DNA of 64,000 bases from Asanoa sp. WMMD1127 (GTDB lineage: Bacteria; Actinomycetota; Actinomycetes; Mycobacteriales; Micromonosporaceae), in NCBI RefSeq assembly GCF_029626225.1, contig NZ_JARUBP010000001.1, forward strand, positions 3,224,001 through 3,288,000, written 5' to 3'. The position numbers were made by a program, and so were the translations under genes. This document shows positions 43,714 through 51,818 of this stretch, piece by piece. The notes beneath the pieces were generated by a model that was not told where the DNA came from, did no database searches, and saw only the letters and a program-made list of their open reading frames with translations. Numbering within the stretch: the stretch's first letter is position 1; each line of letters begins with the position of its first letter.

Positions 43714-43965
43714 CTAGTCGCTGGACTGACCAGGCGAACGCGTGCTGCAGGTCGGCCTCGGAGTGGAAGACCCTCCGACGGTCATGGAGCTCGGCGAAGA
43801 CCTCTGAAACCTCGACGACGCCCGCAATGTGGGTCATCGGCACACCTTGGCCGTCCACTCGGGCGCTGCCCATCAGCCGACGGGCCGAACCCTGGCGGGG
43901 AACAGGTCGCCTGTTGCCGCCTAAGGGGCTGTTGCCGCTGGCATCGACGCGACTAGCGTTCGTCC

Positions 43966-44741
43966 ATGTCCTCGCTGCTCCAAGAAATCGCAGATTTTTG
44001 GGACCACCATGTCGCCGACTGGCTCGCAGGCGCAGATCCGATGGCGGCGCCGTTGCCGGCCTGGTACAGCAGCTACACAGGAAGCGGTCCGGGCACGCCC
44101 AGCCGCGACGGCTTCCCCGAGCCCTACATCGGAGATCTGCGCGGGACCAGCACGCGGCCGCGGATGGTCGTGCTCGGCCTCAACCCCGGCGCCTACCAGC
44201 CGCCGTTCCAATCCCGTGACGGAATCTTCGCCAAGCACATCCAACGGCTCGGCTCGTACAGCGCCTGGAGTAGCACCGGGCCGTACACGGCGGCGAGTGG
44301 GACGCGACGATGGGACCTAACCTCTTCCACCGTTCCCGCGTCCGCTTCGCGCGCAACTGGCTCGGCGATCCCCGAGTGAGCTTCGCAGACCTGCTCATCA
44401 TGGAGCTTTACCCGTGGCACTCCACCTCGATCACTGCGCCGATGGCACCGCCACCTGAAGTGATCGACCGCTTCGTATGGCAGCCGATCGCGGACATCAA
44501 CGTCACCGACGTGTTCGCGTTCGGTCGGCCATGGCAGGCAGTCGCGGAACGACTCGGCCTGCCGTTGACCGCCTCGCTGGGCGCGGGAGGTCACCCGTAT
44601 GGATCAGGTGTAGCCAGCCGAGCCGTACGTACCTACGCCCTGCCGTCAGACCAAAGGCTCGTCATTGAGTGGCACGCTGGCAGCGCCGGCCCGCCCAGCG
44701 CTGCGGAGACCACACTCTTGCGGCGAGCACTCGACCCCTAG
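43966..44741 (+). pseudogene. Frameshifted gene for a GLNPG-motif protein (uracil-DNA-glycosylase-like?)
   Basis: Two frames together encode one protein of about 258 residues. Part 1 (from ATG 43966) reads SSLLQEIADFWDHHVADWL to VVLGLNPGAYQPPFQ and ends in frame near TGPYT; part 2 continues as GGEWDATMGPNLFHRSR through ELYPWHSTSIT and FGRPWQAVAERLGL to 44741. One base missing at about 44287-44290 within ACGGCGGCG explains the break. The GLNPG near residue 72 and the distal Pro/His-containing ELYPWHS resemble motifs of the uracil-DNA-glycosylase superfamily, but this is tentative. Either a real pseudogene or a base-calling error. Confidence 0.6.
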
Positions 44742-44822
44742 CTGTCCAACACCGAATAGCTTAGGTATGGCTGCCGGTCGGCAGCGGGATAGCGAGCGCG
44801 CCCCGGTGTGGCCAGATGACCG

Positions 44823-45764
44823 TCAGGCCGGGCGCCACTGCCCGCAGCCCTCGGCGTGGAAGGCGAAGTCGGTTGATTTGATGGTCACCTCGACGCGTCG
44901 GGCGCTGGTCACGAACCTATTGGCAATGATGTCGCTGGTCTTGGTCTGCCGCTCCCAGTAGCAACCCTTCACGTCCGTGACGACGTAGGTGCCTGGCTTG
45001 ATGTCTTCTCCGACGAGGAAGGTGCCGTCGTTAAATATCCGTCCGTCGTTGGCTAGCTGCGCGTCCGCCCGGCTTCGCTTGACGGCTTGACGCCACTCTC
45101 CGGCCTGCGGGTGTGTGGGGCACAGGGTGAGCGCGCCGTTGATCTCTGGGATCTGTTCGTTGCTGGCGGTGAAGCCGGGTGAGGCGTAGACCTCGTCAGG
45201 ATCGTTGGCGGCGCAGATGGTGTAAAGCGTTGCGACGTCGCCGTCCCTGTACTTGGCGGTCTTGTAGGCGGCTTTCTCCAGGGCCGTGGTTGGGACGACG
45301 GTGGCATGGGCTTCGCAGGAACGTGCTCTGGCTGACCATGGCGCAGCGAAGCTCGGTCTACCTGCGTTGTCTGTCGCGATGGTGTAGCTACCACCCTGCA
45401 GGAAGTCGTCGTCCGTGTAGCACTCGATGTAGATGGGAGCTCTCGCCGGCGCCAGAGCGGCCGAGGTTGGTGTCGGGGGCGAGGTGACAGTCGCCTTGCA
45501 CGCCTCCCCGTCTTCGTCTAAGTCGAGGCCGCGACGGTAACCGGGTGCTCCGCTGCGGAGTGGCACGGCACCGGCCTTCTCGGCTTCGTCGCAGCTATCG
45601 AAATACACGGCAGATGGGCCCGACTCGGCTGTGTCTGCCTCAGGCAGCGTGACCACCACGACGCCAGCGACCGCGAGAGCGAGGACTATTGCACCTGTGA
45701 TGGACCATAGCCGTGGGGCACGTCGGACAGCCGCTAACAGCTGGTCGAGCCAGGGCAAGAACAT
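44823..45764 (-). CDS. Membrane-anchored protein with Excalibur domain
   Basis: Protein of 313 residues. One N-terminal transmembrane or signal-anchor helix (SITGAIVLALAVAGVVVVTL, about 21-40) is followed by an Excalibur calcium-binding-like domain (YFDSCDEAEKAGAVPLR, then GYRRGLDLDEDGEAC, residues 55-90), a Pro/Thr linker, and an extracytoplasmic part with several Cys (IECYTDDDF, TICAAND, LTLCPTH) and a C-terminal domain with GTFLVGEDIKPGTYVV and GCYWERQ, a pattern common in actinomycete secreted proteins. Role unknown; extracellular. Start at 45764 has no strong ribosome site. Confidence 0.72.
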   Translation of the reverse strand: MFLPWLDQLLAAVRRAPRLWSITGAIVLALAVAGVVVVTLPEADTAESGPSAVYFDSCDEAEKAGAVPLRSGAPGYRRGLDLDEDGEACKATVTSPPTPTSAALAPARAPIYIECYTDDDFLQGGSYTIATDNAGRPSFAAPWSARARSCEAHATVVPTTALEKAAYKTAKYRDGDVATLYTICAANDPDEVYASPGFTASNEQIPEINGALTLCPTHPQAGEWRQAVKRSRADAQLANDGRIFNDGTFLVGEDIKPGTYVVTDVKGCYWERQTKTSDIIANRFVTSARRVEVTIKSTDFAFHAEGCGQWRPA

Positions 45765-46018
45765 GAGAACAAACCTCGAAACATCGCAGCAGGTGATGAG
45801 CTCAAAGCGTTCAGCTGGTTCCCGAGTATTTCCGAACCGACAGCCAGACCGCAGGCACTCACCCGTTAGCGCGACGTCACGGACGTCCGAGCCCTAGTCC
45901 GGCACGGTGCCATGATCGCCGGCACATCGTGTTTCTAGGTCCAGTGCCAGGATTCGGACAGACGCCGGCCGGACGCCAGCTAAATCTACATGATGCCGTC
46001 GGGTCGCATGCCCAAACG

Positions 46019-46720
46019 TTATCTAGGCACGAGTTGCCAAGCACGTACAATTGCGTTCGACCCGCGAAGGCTCATGACGCACGCAACACAAAAAAGTACG
46101 CCAACTGCCGCGGCTGTTCCGGCGACTTGCAAATAATATTTATCCGCGGCGTCAATGTCGTCGGAAACTAACGTCCCGGCTATCCCCAATAGAGCTATCA
46201 TGGTGAACCCGATGACCGGGAGGGTCAGAACCAGACCGGCGGCCCAAAGTCCACGGTAACTCAGAAAGATAAACAACGCTGCGAGCGCGACATATACCCC
46301 TGAAACCCAGTCCATTGACAGTGCGCTTTGAGGAGACCCCACCTCCAACACCTCGAACCGGTTCGTCACAATCAGTTGGTCTATGCGCGCTTTGCGTTCG
46401 GCGTCGTCGTCAAACAGAACCGAGAAGAAGTTTCCGATCACGTACGTCATGTAGACGACGAGCAGTTGGGCAAGAACGACCAGGGTGGTTATGGCAATGG
46501 AAGCGGCCACACGTGCTGGCCCGTTCCGTTTGGCAGCGGCGGTCGCTCTAGACCAACCAGCTGGGACCGTTCGAGCTACCACTGCAGCTTGACGCAATGG
46601 CCCAATCCAGGATTGGATCATGAATGCCAGCGCGACCATGAAGATAATCGCGCTATTGACGCCTAGATACTCAAGCACCTTCTTGAGCACCGCATCAAAC
46701 TGCAGCTCACCCGGATCCAT
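46019..46720 (-). CDS. Multi-spanning membrane protein, unknown function
   Basis: Protein of 233 residues with about five hydrophobic helices: NSAIIFMVALAFMIQSWIG, ITTLVVLAQLLVVYMTYVI, VYVALAALFIFLSY, LVLTLPVIGFTMIALLGIAG, and AGTAAAVGVLFCVACVMSL. A charged loop (DDDAERKARIDQL) lies between the second and third. No family recognised. Start ATG at 46720. It lies in lower-GC island DNA and has no close co-directional partner. Confidence 0.65.
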   Translation of the reverse strand: MDPGELQFDAVLKKVLEYLGVNSAIIFMVALAFMIQSWIGPLRQAAVVARTVPAGWSRATAAAKRNGPARVAASIAITTLVVLAQLLVVYMTYVIGNFFSVLFDDDAERKARIDQLIVTNRFEVLEVGSPQSALSMDWVSGVYVALAALFIFLSYRGLWAAGLVLTLPVIGFTMIALLGIAGTLVSDDIDAADKYYLQVAGTAAAVGVLFCVACVMSLRGSNAIVRAWQLVPR

Positions 46721-47335
46721 GGAAGCCCAAGCGTTGTCGGAGCGGACGGCATAGCTACGCCGGCGAACCGTACCACCATCGGAAGCTGGTCGGTCTATCT
46801 CATTACTGACAGCACGCCGATCGTGTCACACGCTGTCCCCAAGACTTCCGTTGCCGGTAATCCCTGGGAGATCAACGCGCGCAGGTGCCATCACGCCGCG
46901 CTACGGCGGTTTGCGCCCTGGCCGAATGCCGGTCGCAAGCTTGGGATTAGTGGCCGACGGTTCGTTCCTGCGCCTTGATCGCGTTACGGCTGAGGATTTG
47001 ACGGGCGGCGTGGTTGCGAGGGACCTTACTGCAACGACTCAGGCGCTCTCGTTACGGAGACCGTGCCCGCCACCACTGTCGAGGGGCCACGGCCGGACAG
47101 CTGATGGAGACTTGGCTAGTCGGCCCTCTTGACCTTGGACATCAAACTTCACACTGGCAGAGGCTGCTCGCAAATCTGGCCCAGGGGCTTCACCCTAGCC
47201 CCACGTCGTGAGTACTGCAGCCTTGGCCGGGAGTCAGGTCGAGGTCGATGGGTTGCCGGCCTGGCGATTGAGGCGAACACCCGCACAAATCGGGTAGGCA
47301 TAAAGAGGCGTTTTTGGCGAGTGAGAGGCGATCGC
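46721..47335. other. Intergenic stretch without a supported gene
   Basis: About 615 bases between divergent genes. The frame of the downstream gene remains open back to 47129, but that part has a basic, low-complexity composition and no start signal. No other supported features. Confidence 0.5.
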
Positions 47336-48235
47336 ATGGCATGCGCTTGGTGCGGCACTCTACTAAGAGCACAGATCGTCCCGGGCTACTACCAATGCCT
47401 CGGCACTATCATGCGACCCGTGCCGACGATGACCGGCGTGGGCGTTGCAATGATTCACCAGCCCACGCCCTGCGGAAATCGATACCACCTAGACATTCCT
47501 GGGGTCAAGTCTGCAATTTGCGGCTGCGGCAATCGCGCTGTCGCAGCGTGCGCCGAATGCACAAAATGGACGTGCCAATCATGCAGGGACGCTGGGGTGG
47601 ATGGAAAGTGTTCTTCGTGCCTCCGAGAGGCAGAGCGGGTAGCTGCAAGCGCGGCACTCGAAGAGCGGAAACGAACCCTTGCGTCGCTCTCACAGGTAGT
47701 CGATCCGATCGAGAGGCTGTTGCGGACTGCGGCGTATCTTCATCCTCCGATCTACGTTCCGATGGGCCGAGGTGAAATCATTGATTCAACCTCCCCCGAT
47801 GTATACCGGGATCTTGCAACTGTATGCCCCGATATCCCGCGTCCGGTAGCCCTTGCATATCAGTCTCCATACGAACGTATTCGAGGAGACCATCCTGATA
47901 AGGTGCCGTGGAACTCCGAGCGCGTGGCACGTTGGTTCGCCGGGCGTGCTGGATCTGGCGGAATTGTGCCAAAGTCGTACCTGGTTCGAGGTCGCGTCCT
48001 CAAGACACGCTTGCCGTGTTGGGAAATCAGTCGAGGTAGCACCCATCGCGAGAAGGGATACTCGGTGACCGCCTACATTCTTCCTGATGGAAACGTCCTA
48101 CGGGTCACCAAGGGCAAGACCGTTCACAGGGTGGTCAGAGGAAGGCCAATTATCGAGCACGTGGCGATAGAGGTGGGCACGACCGCCCTGAATCTAGTAG
48201 CACTCTCGTTTATGGCACGCATCCTCAAGTTCTGA
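47336..48235 (+). CDS. Cysteine-rich zinc-ribbon protein, unknown function
   Basis: Protein of 299 residues. The N-terminal 105 residues hold several CxxC pairs: CAWCGTLL, CGNRYH, CGCGNRAVAACAECTKWTCQSC and CSSCLRE, so two or three zinc sites of B-box or ribbon type. A helical segment follows (RLLRTAAYLHP), then a beta-rich C-terminal domain (VPKSYLVRGRVLKTRLPCWEI, YSVTAYILPDGNVLRVTKG). ATG 47336 is chosen for GAGAGG upstream and because coding-like sequence begins there. Possible nucleic-acid or protein binding; no family assigned. A hairpin follows the stop codon. Confidence 0.65.
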   Translation: MACAWCGTLLRAQIVPGYYQCLGTIMRPVPTMTGVGVAMIHQPTPCGNRYHLDIPGVKSAICGCGNRAVAACAECTKWTCQSCRDAGVDGKCSSCLREAERVAASAALEERKRTLASLSQVVDPIERLLRTAAYLHPPIYVPMGRGEIIDSTSPDVYRDLATVCPDIPRPVALAYQSPYERIRGDHPDKVPWNSERVARWFAGRAGSGGIVPKSYLVRGRVLKTRLPCWEISRGSTHREKGYSVTAYILPDGNVLRVTKGKTVHRVVRGRPIIEHVAIEVGTTALNLVALSFMARILKF

Positions 48236-48255
48236 CTCTGCGAGATTGCCTGGGG

Positions 48256-48288
48256 CCGAGCTGCTGAGCTGTGAGCTGAACAGCTCGG
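48256..48288 (+). terminator. Hairpin after zinc-ribbon gene
   Basis: CCGAGCTG (48256-48263) pairs with CAGCTCGG (48281-48288) across a 17-base loop, 21 bases after the stop codon. A moderate terminator candidate without T tract. Confidence 0.45.
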
Positions 48289-48792
48289 CGCCACCGGTGG
48301 ACCGGTCGTATAGCTGGTGGCGACTTCGCCGTCCTCCAGAAAAACATTGCAACGCGCTGTTGAGCGAACTGCTGGCCGGCGTAGCGCGGGTCGCTCGGAT
48401 GTGCCGCCCTGTCAGGATTCTTGGAGCGGACGTCCACGCTCTTGAACGGCACCGAGCATGCCCGTCCTCAAGACTGTCGTCGGTGAAGCGGTCCCATCGG
48501 GTTAGCAGCGCGCTCGCCCCACGTTGGCTACTTCGGTTGGTACACCATAAGGACAGTTATGCGTGCGTCGACCGACCTCCTAGGTGGTGTTGATCGACTA
48601 CCGCCGTGGCTTCCCGAAGGTGCGCTTGCCATGTGCGGGCAAGGTCACCAAATGCGAGGGTGCTTGCTTGGTTGAACTGCCCAGGAGCAAGCGCCCGGCG
48701 CAGCTTGCGCTGGCGAGTGCTAGGCGACCCGAGGTGAACGGCGGGAGTGACCACCGGCGTGGGGTCTGGGGCTCGGTCCCAGGGAGGAATCA
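48289..48792. other. Right edge of the accessory region, no supported gene
   Basis: About 500 bases between the last island gene and tRNA-Arg. It holds repeat copy B (48545-48562). An open frame at 48246-48593 plus has no start signal or domain. The expected attachment site next to the tRNA 3' end could not be defined. Confidence 0.5.
48545..48562. repeat. Dispersed inverted repeat, copy B
   Basis: CCATAA-GGACAG-TTATGC, preceded by TACA as in copy A, with TCGA shortly after. Five of six arm positions pair. Confidence 0.58.
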
Positions 48793-48830
48793 GCACAACT
48801 TCTTGCTCGCTCGCGAGGAAGAAGTTGTGC
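48793..48830 (-). terminator. Terminator hairpin fused to the tRNA-Arg 3' end
   Basis: GCACAACTTCTT (48793-48804) pairs perfectly with AAGAAGTTGTGC (48819-48830), a 12-base stem. The first three bases of the hairpin on the minus strand (GCA) are the last three of the tRNA, so stem and tRNA acceptor share sequence. Confidence 0.7.
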
Positions 48831-48899
48831 CCCCGGCAGGATTCGAACCTGCGCTCCCGCCTCCGGAGGGCGGTGCTCTATCCCCTGAGCTACGGGGGC
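48828..48899 (-). tRNA. tRNA-Arg (anticodon CCG)
   Basis: Seventy-two bases folding as a full cloverleaf: 7-base acceptor stem GCCCCCG/CGGGGGC with discriminator A, D arm GCTC/GAGC, anticodon stem CCGCC/GGCGG with loop CTCCGGA (anticodon CCG, reads CGG), a 4-base variable loop and T arm GCAGG-TTCGAAT-CCTGC. CCA is not encoded. It lies on the minus strand with its 3' end toward the accessory region, as at tRNA-targeted integration sites, and about 3 kb from argS. Confidence 0.95.
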
Positions 48900-49070
48900 T
48901 CAGCGACCGAGAAAGAGTAGCAGGGATCCCACCCGTGGCGTGCGGGGCACCCGGGTCGGGTCGTGACATGGGGTCCGAGCTGCGGGGGAAGCTGTCCCTT
49001 CAGCGGATGCGCCGGGTATCAGCCGCCGAGAAGCATGTGTCGTCCGGGCACGTAAGGAGGCTGGAGGATC

Positions 49071-49418
49071 ATGCGTTGGCGGCCAACCCTGGCACTCGCT
49101 GTGGCGGCGAGCGGGTCTGCGCTGCTGTCCGGGCCTGCGCTGGCCTCGTCCGCGGAGTCTCCGGCGCACGCCGCGGTCGTGCGGCAGGTTGAGCCGCGTC
49201 AGGCGGTGCCGGTCTCCGTGGTGAGGCGCCGCGACGGTGTTCTGCCGACGGCCACCGCGGTTGTGCCAGCGTCCGCTCCGGGGACCGGTGGTGGCGACGG
49301 TGGCGGCGGGGACGCCGGCATGGCGGTCGGCGTCGTGCTCTTGATCGGGGTCGGCCTGATCGCCGCCGCGGTGGCCCTCATCGGTCTTCGTGGCCGACGC
49401 GACACGGCAGACCTTTAG
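49071..49418 (+). CDS. Small secreted/membrane protein
   Basis: Protein of 115 residues with an N-terminal signal peptide (RPTLALAVAASGSALLSGPALA), a variable Pro/Gly-rich middle, one C-terminal transmembrane helix (AVGVVLLIGVGLIAAAVALIGL) and a short basic tail (RGRRD). No sortase motif. ATG 49071 has an excellent GGAGG site upstream. No family recognised; such proteins are common in actinomycete envelopes. Confidence 0.75.
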   Translation: MRWRPTLALAVAASGSALLSGPALASSAESPAHAAVVRQVEPRQAVPVSVVRRRDGVLPTATAVVPASAPGTGGGDGGGGDAGMAVGVVLLIGVGLIAAAVALIGLRGRRDTADL

Positions 49419-49551
49419 GGCCTGCCCGGGAAGCCGGGCCAGAACTTCGTCGGGTCGGGCGGCGACCGAACGCGTCCTGCGGGGGCGCTGGGTCCTCGAC
49501 CAACACGCAGGAGCTGCGTCCTCGCACGCCATAGCGCCGCCCCGATAGCGC

Positions 49552-50202
49552 TCAACGGCGCTCGCAGCTGGGCATCGGGTGCAGCACCACCCGGGGCGGG
49601 AGCCGGCGGGGGAGCTGCCAGCTCGCCCATGATCCGTCCACGATGGCGTGGGTCGTTCGGCCTGAGCCGACGAGAGCCAGGAAATCCCAGGGGAGCGTCG
49701 CCGACGGGCCGCCGGGGGCGATCATGAAGGCTACCCGCTGACGGCCCTCCGGGCCCGAGACCGCCGTCACCACGTCGGCCGCGGGAGAGATCCCGCACAG
49801 CCGCGTCCGACCGACGAAAGCCACCTCAGCCCGATGCGCCGCCGCCTTCCCGGCGATCACCGGATAGGTCGTCTCCAGCCAGTCGGCCACCGCCCCCGCG
49901 CACATCCGGCAGGCCCGGTCCGCGGGCGCACGCACACCAGCACCCCAACTGGCCAGCAACCGTGTCACCCGCAGCGGGGGCAGCGCCACGTCCAAGAGGC
50001 TGAGCGCCAACGCCCGCACCGACCGCCGCGTCCATAGCTCCCCAGGGAAACCGCCCCGGATGGCGTCGATAAGGGCGACTTCCTGGGCACGGCTGAGAAT
50101 GGCGAGCCGTCGCGGGCCGGCGGCCAGAGCCCCGTCACCGCCGATGCGCTCGCGGCGGCACCAGCTCAGCGCCGAGCTACGCGGGTCGAGAAGGGCCCCC
50201 AT
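49552..50202 (-). CDS. Degenerate IS630-transposase-like protein
   Basis: Protein of 216 residues. The N-terminal part resembles the helix-turn-helix region of IS630 transposases: LSRAQEVALIDAIRGG, LWTRRSVRALALSLLDVAL, RVTRLLASWG, then VADWLETTYPVIAGKAAAHRAEV. Where IS630 enzymes have the first catalytic Asp (WGDET) this has VAFVGRTRLCG, so Asp is lost. A later VDG (AIVDGSWASW) aligns with the second Asp, and the protein ends before the expected Glu. No terminal repeats surround it. It may be a domesticated protein or an old remnant with one frame still open. Start at ATG 50202 is not supported by a strong ribosome site. Confidence 0.55.
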   Translation of the reverse strand: MGALLDPRSSALSWCRRERIGGDGALAAGPRRLAILSRAQEVALIDAIRGGFPGELWTRRSVRALALSLLDVALPPLRVTRLLASWGAGVRAPADRACRMCAGAVADWLETTYPVIAGKAAAHRAEVAFVGRTRLCGISPAADVVTAVSGPEGRQRVAFMIAPGGPSATLPWDFLALVGSGRTTHAIVDGSWASWQLPRRLPPRVVLHPMPSCERR

Positions 50203-50248
50203 GCCAACTCAACGACGCACCACCACGGAAAGTAACCAACAAACTACG

Positions 50249-50899
50249 CTAAGCACCGATCTTGGTGATGATCTGCTGGATGAACTCCAGCTCCGCCTTC
50301 TGGTTGTTGACCATCGACTGGGCGAGCCACGACACGTCCGGCTCGCTGGTCTCGGCCAGCACGCCCTCGGCCATGTGGATGCCGCCCAGGTGGTGCTGCT
50401 GCATCAGCTTCATATAGAGGGTGTCGAACTCGTGCCCGGAGAGCGCCCGCAGCCGCGTCATGTCGGCCGCGCTGGCCATGCCCGGCATCCGGCCGTCCTG
50501 CAGCAGCGCCGCGCCGTCCTTCATCCAGCTCATCGGCGGCCGGTGCCCCGTCGGATCCAGGCCCCACTCGCGCAGCCAGGTCTGCATCATGCCGATCTGG
50601 GCCTGCTGGGCCTGGACGATCTCGCCGGCCAGCAGCCGTAGCTCCGGATCGACACCCTTGTCGAGCGCCAGCATCGACATCTCGACGGCCTGCGCGTGGT
50701 GCGACGACATGTCGCGGGCGAAGCCCGCCTCCACCGAATCCTCGCCGGGGTGGCTGCGCGAGTGCGCGAACCACCCCGCACCGAAGACCGCTACGAGCAC
50801 CAGCACGGCGGCCACCGCGGCTACCGCGAACGTCAGCGGCGAACGCCGCCGCGACTCCGGCGGCGCCACATCAAGGGAGGCGTCGTACGTGGTGCTCAT
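50249..50899 (-). CDS. DUF305 membrane-anchored protein
   Basis: Protein of 216 residues. After a cytosolic N terminus and one transmembrane helix (LTFAVAAVAAVLVLVAVFGAGWF, in part, about residues 22-44) comes a DUF305 domain: GFARDMSSHHAQAVEMSMLAL with the conserved HH near 70, IVQAQQAQIGMM, and the second copy of the motif as LMQQHHLGGIHMAEG near 168. DUF305 is a ferritin-like helical fold, often linked to metal or copper handling, function not proven. ATG 50899 lies 4 bases after the DUF3105 gene stop codon, so the two are one operon. Confidence 0.9.
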   Translation of the reverse strand: MSTTYDASLDVAPPESRRRSPLTFAVAAVAAVLVLVAVFGAGWFAHSRSHPGEDSVEAGFARDMSSHHAQAVEMSMLALDKGVDPELRLLAGEIVQAQQAQIGMMQTWLREWGLDPTGHRPPMSWMKDGAALLQDGRMPGMASAADMTRLRALSGHEFDTLYMKLMQQHHLGGIHMAEGVLAETSEPDVSWLAQSMVNNQKAELEFIQQIITKIGA

Positions 50900-50903
50900 G
50901 AAA

Positions 50904-51722
50904 TCACTGCCCCTGGGGCTGCTGCTGAAGCTCCCGGGGGGTCGTCCCGGTCGCGGTGACGCCGCCGGAGCAGCCGACACCCGGCTCCTGCGTGGCGTTG
51001 ACCCGAAGCGCGCGGATGAACTCGTCGATCCGCTCGTCGCTCGCGTTGTCGACCTTGAGCTGGTAGCCCCAGGCCTGCAGCGAGATCGGCTTGTCGAGAC
51101 CCGGGAAGGGGCTCATCATCGTGAACTCCTGGCCCTGGATCTTGGAGGCCAGCGCGTCGACCTGGTCCTTGGGCAGATCTGGCTTGTACGTGATCCAGAC
51201 CGCGCCGTGCTCGAGGCTGTGCACCGCGTTCTCGTTGGCGATCTGCGCGTCGTAGACGTTGCCCATGCAGTTCTGCCAGCTCACGTTGTGGTCGCCGGCG
51301 ACCGGGGGCGTCACCGAATATTGGATCGAGCCGCTCTTGTGCGAGCGGGTGTTGACTAGCGTCGGGTCGCTCTTGTGGAAGTCGGAGATCCCCGAGATGC
51401 CCTCGGCCCGGTCCTTCCAGTCCTTGGGGCCGGCCGCGACGGCGTAGATGCCGTAGCCGATGATCGCCGCGGCGATCACACCGACCGCCACGAACAGCCC
51501 GATCGGGCCCCAGTTGCGGCCCTGGCTGACCTTGACCGGCGTGATCGGCTTGCGGGGCCGGCCGCCACCGCCGCCCTTGCCCCCACCGGATGGGCGGCCA
51601 CCGCCACCACCGGGCCGGGAGCCGCGCGCGGCGGGAGGACGGCCGGCGCCGGCCGTGGCCTTCTTGGCGGCGGGCGGCGCGGTCTGACGGCTCGAGTCGC
51701 CGGCCGGAGTGCTGATGCTCAT
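50904..51722 (-). CDS. DUF3105 membrane-anchored protein
   Basis: Protein of 272 residues. A long cytosolic Gly/Pro/Arg-rich N terminus (residues 20-65) precedes one transmembrane helix (IGLFVAVGVIAAAIIGYGIYAV, in part, about 73-94) and an extracellular DUF3105 domain with PPVAGDHNVSWQNCMG near 135, YDAQIANENAVHSLEHGAVWI near 153-173 and MSPFPGLDKPISLQAWG near 200. The conserved His residues suggest metal binding. It is co-transcribed with DUF305, and this pair before argS is a familiar arrangement in Micromonosporaceae and related actinomycetes. Confidence 0.9.
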   Translation of the reverse strand: MSISTPAGDSSRQTAPPAAKKATAGAGRPPAARGSRPGGGGGRPSGGGKGGGGGRPRKPITPVKVSQGRNWGPIGLFVAVGVIAAAIIGYGIYAVAAGPKDWKDRAEGISGISDFHKSDPTLVNTRSHKSGSIQYSVTPPVAGDHNVSWQNCMGNVYDAQIANENAVHSLEHGAVWITYKPDLPKDQVDALASKIQGQEFTMMSPFPGLDKPISLQAWGYQLKVDNASDERIDEFIRALRVNATQEPGVGCSGGVTATGTTPRELQQQPQGQ

Positions 51723-51818
51723 GGTGCCTCGTCAGTTCGGTCGGTGATGGGGGGATGCATCATCGGGCGCGCAGGGTCGCCACCGAGTGACAGAGTCTAC
51801 CCCCGCTAGCATGGATCA

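Larger units (their letters stand above)
42187..43837 (-). pseudogene. Hypothetical gene interrupted by an IS element and frameshifts
   Basis: On the minus strand the gene starts at ATG 43835-43837 (VEVSEVFAELHDRRRVFHSE follows shortly) and runs into the IS at 43713. Removing the IS and one CTAG copy restores the same frame: [18 protein letters not shown]. Beyond this, near 42620-42660, two more frame changes are needed (frames reading IDLLC, then GGDHGRTAVELKY) before a long open part to the stop at 42187 (ELKYIRASWDGG, ARHHFVADIARLEQI, FRIHEGRTLTGTLVWGEGD). The intact protein would be about 200 residues. The VELK segment could be part of a restriction-fold active site, but function is not known. 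Confidence 0.7.

Noticed and set aside
48246-48593. Open frame before tRNA-Arg as a gene
   Set aside because: No ribosome site, overlaps a terminator-like hairpin, and composition shows no domain pattern.
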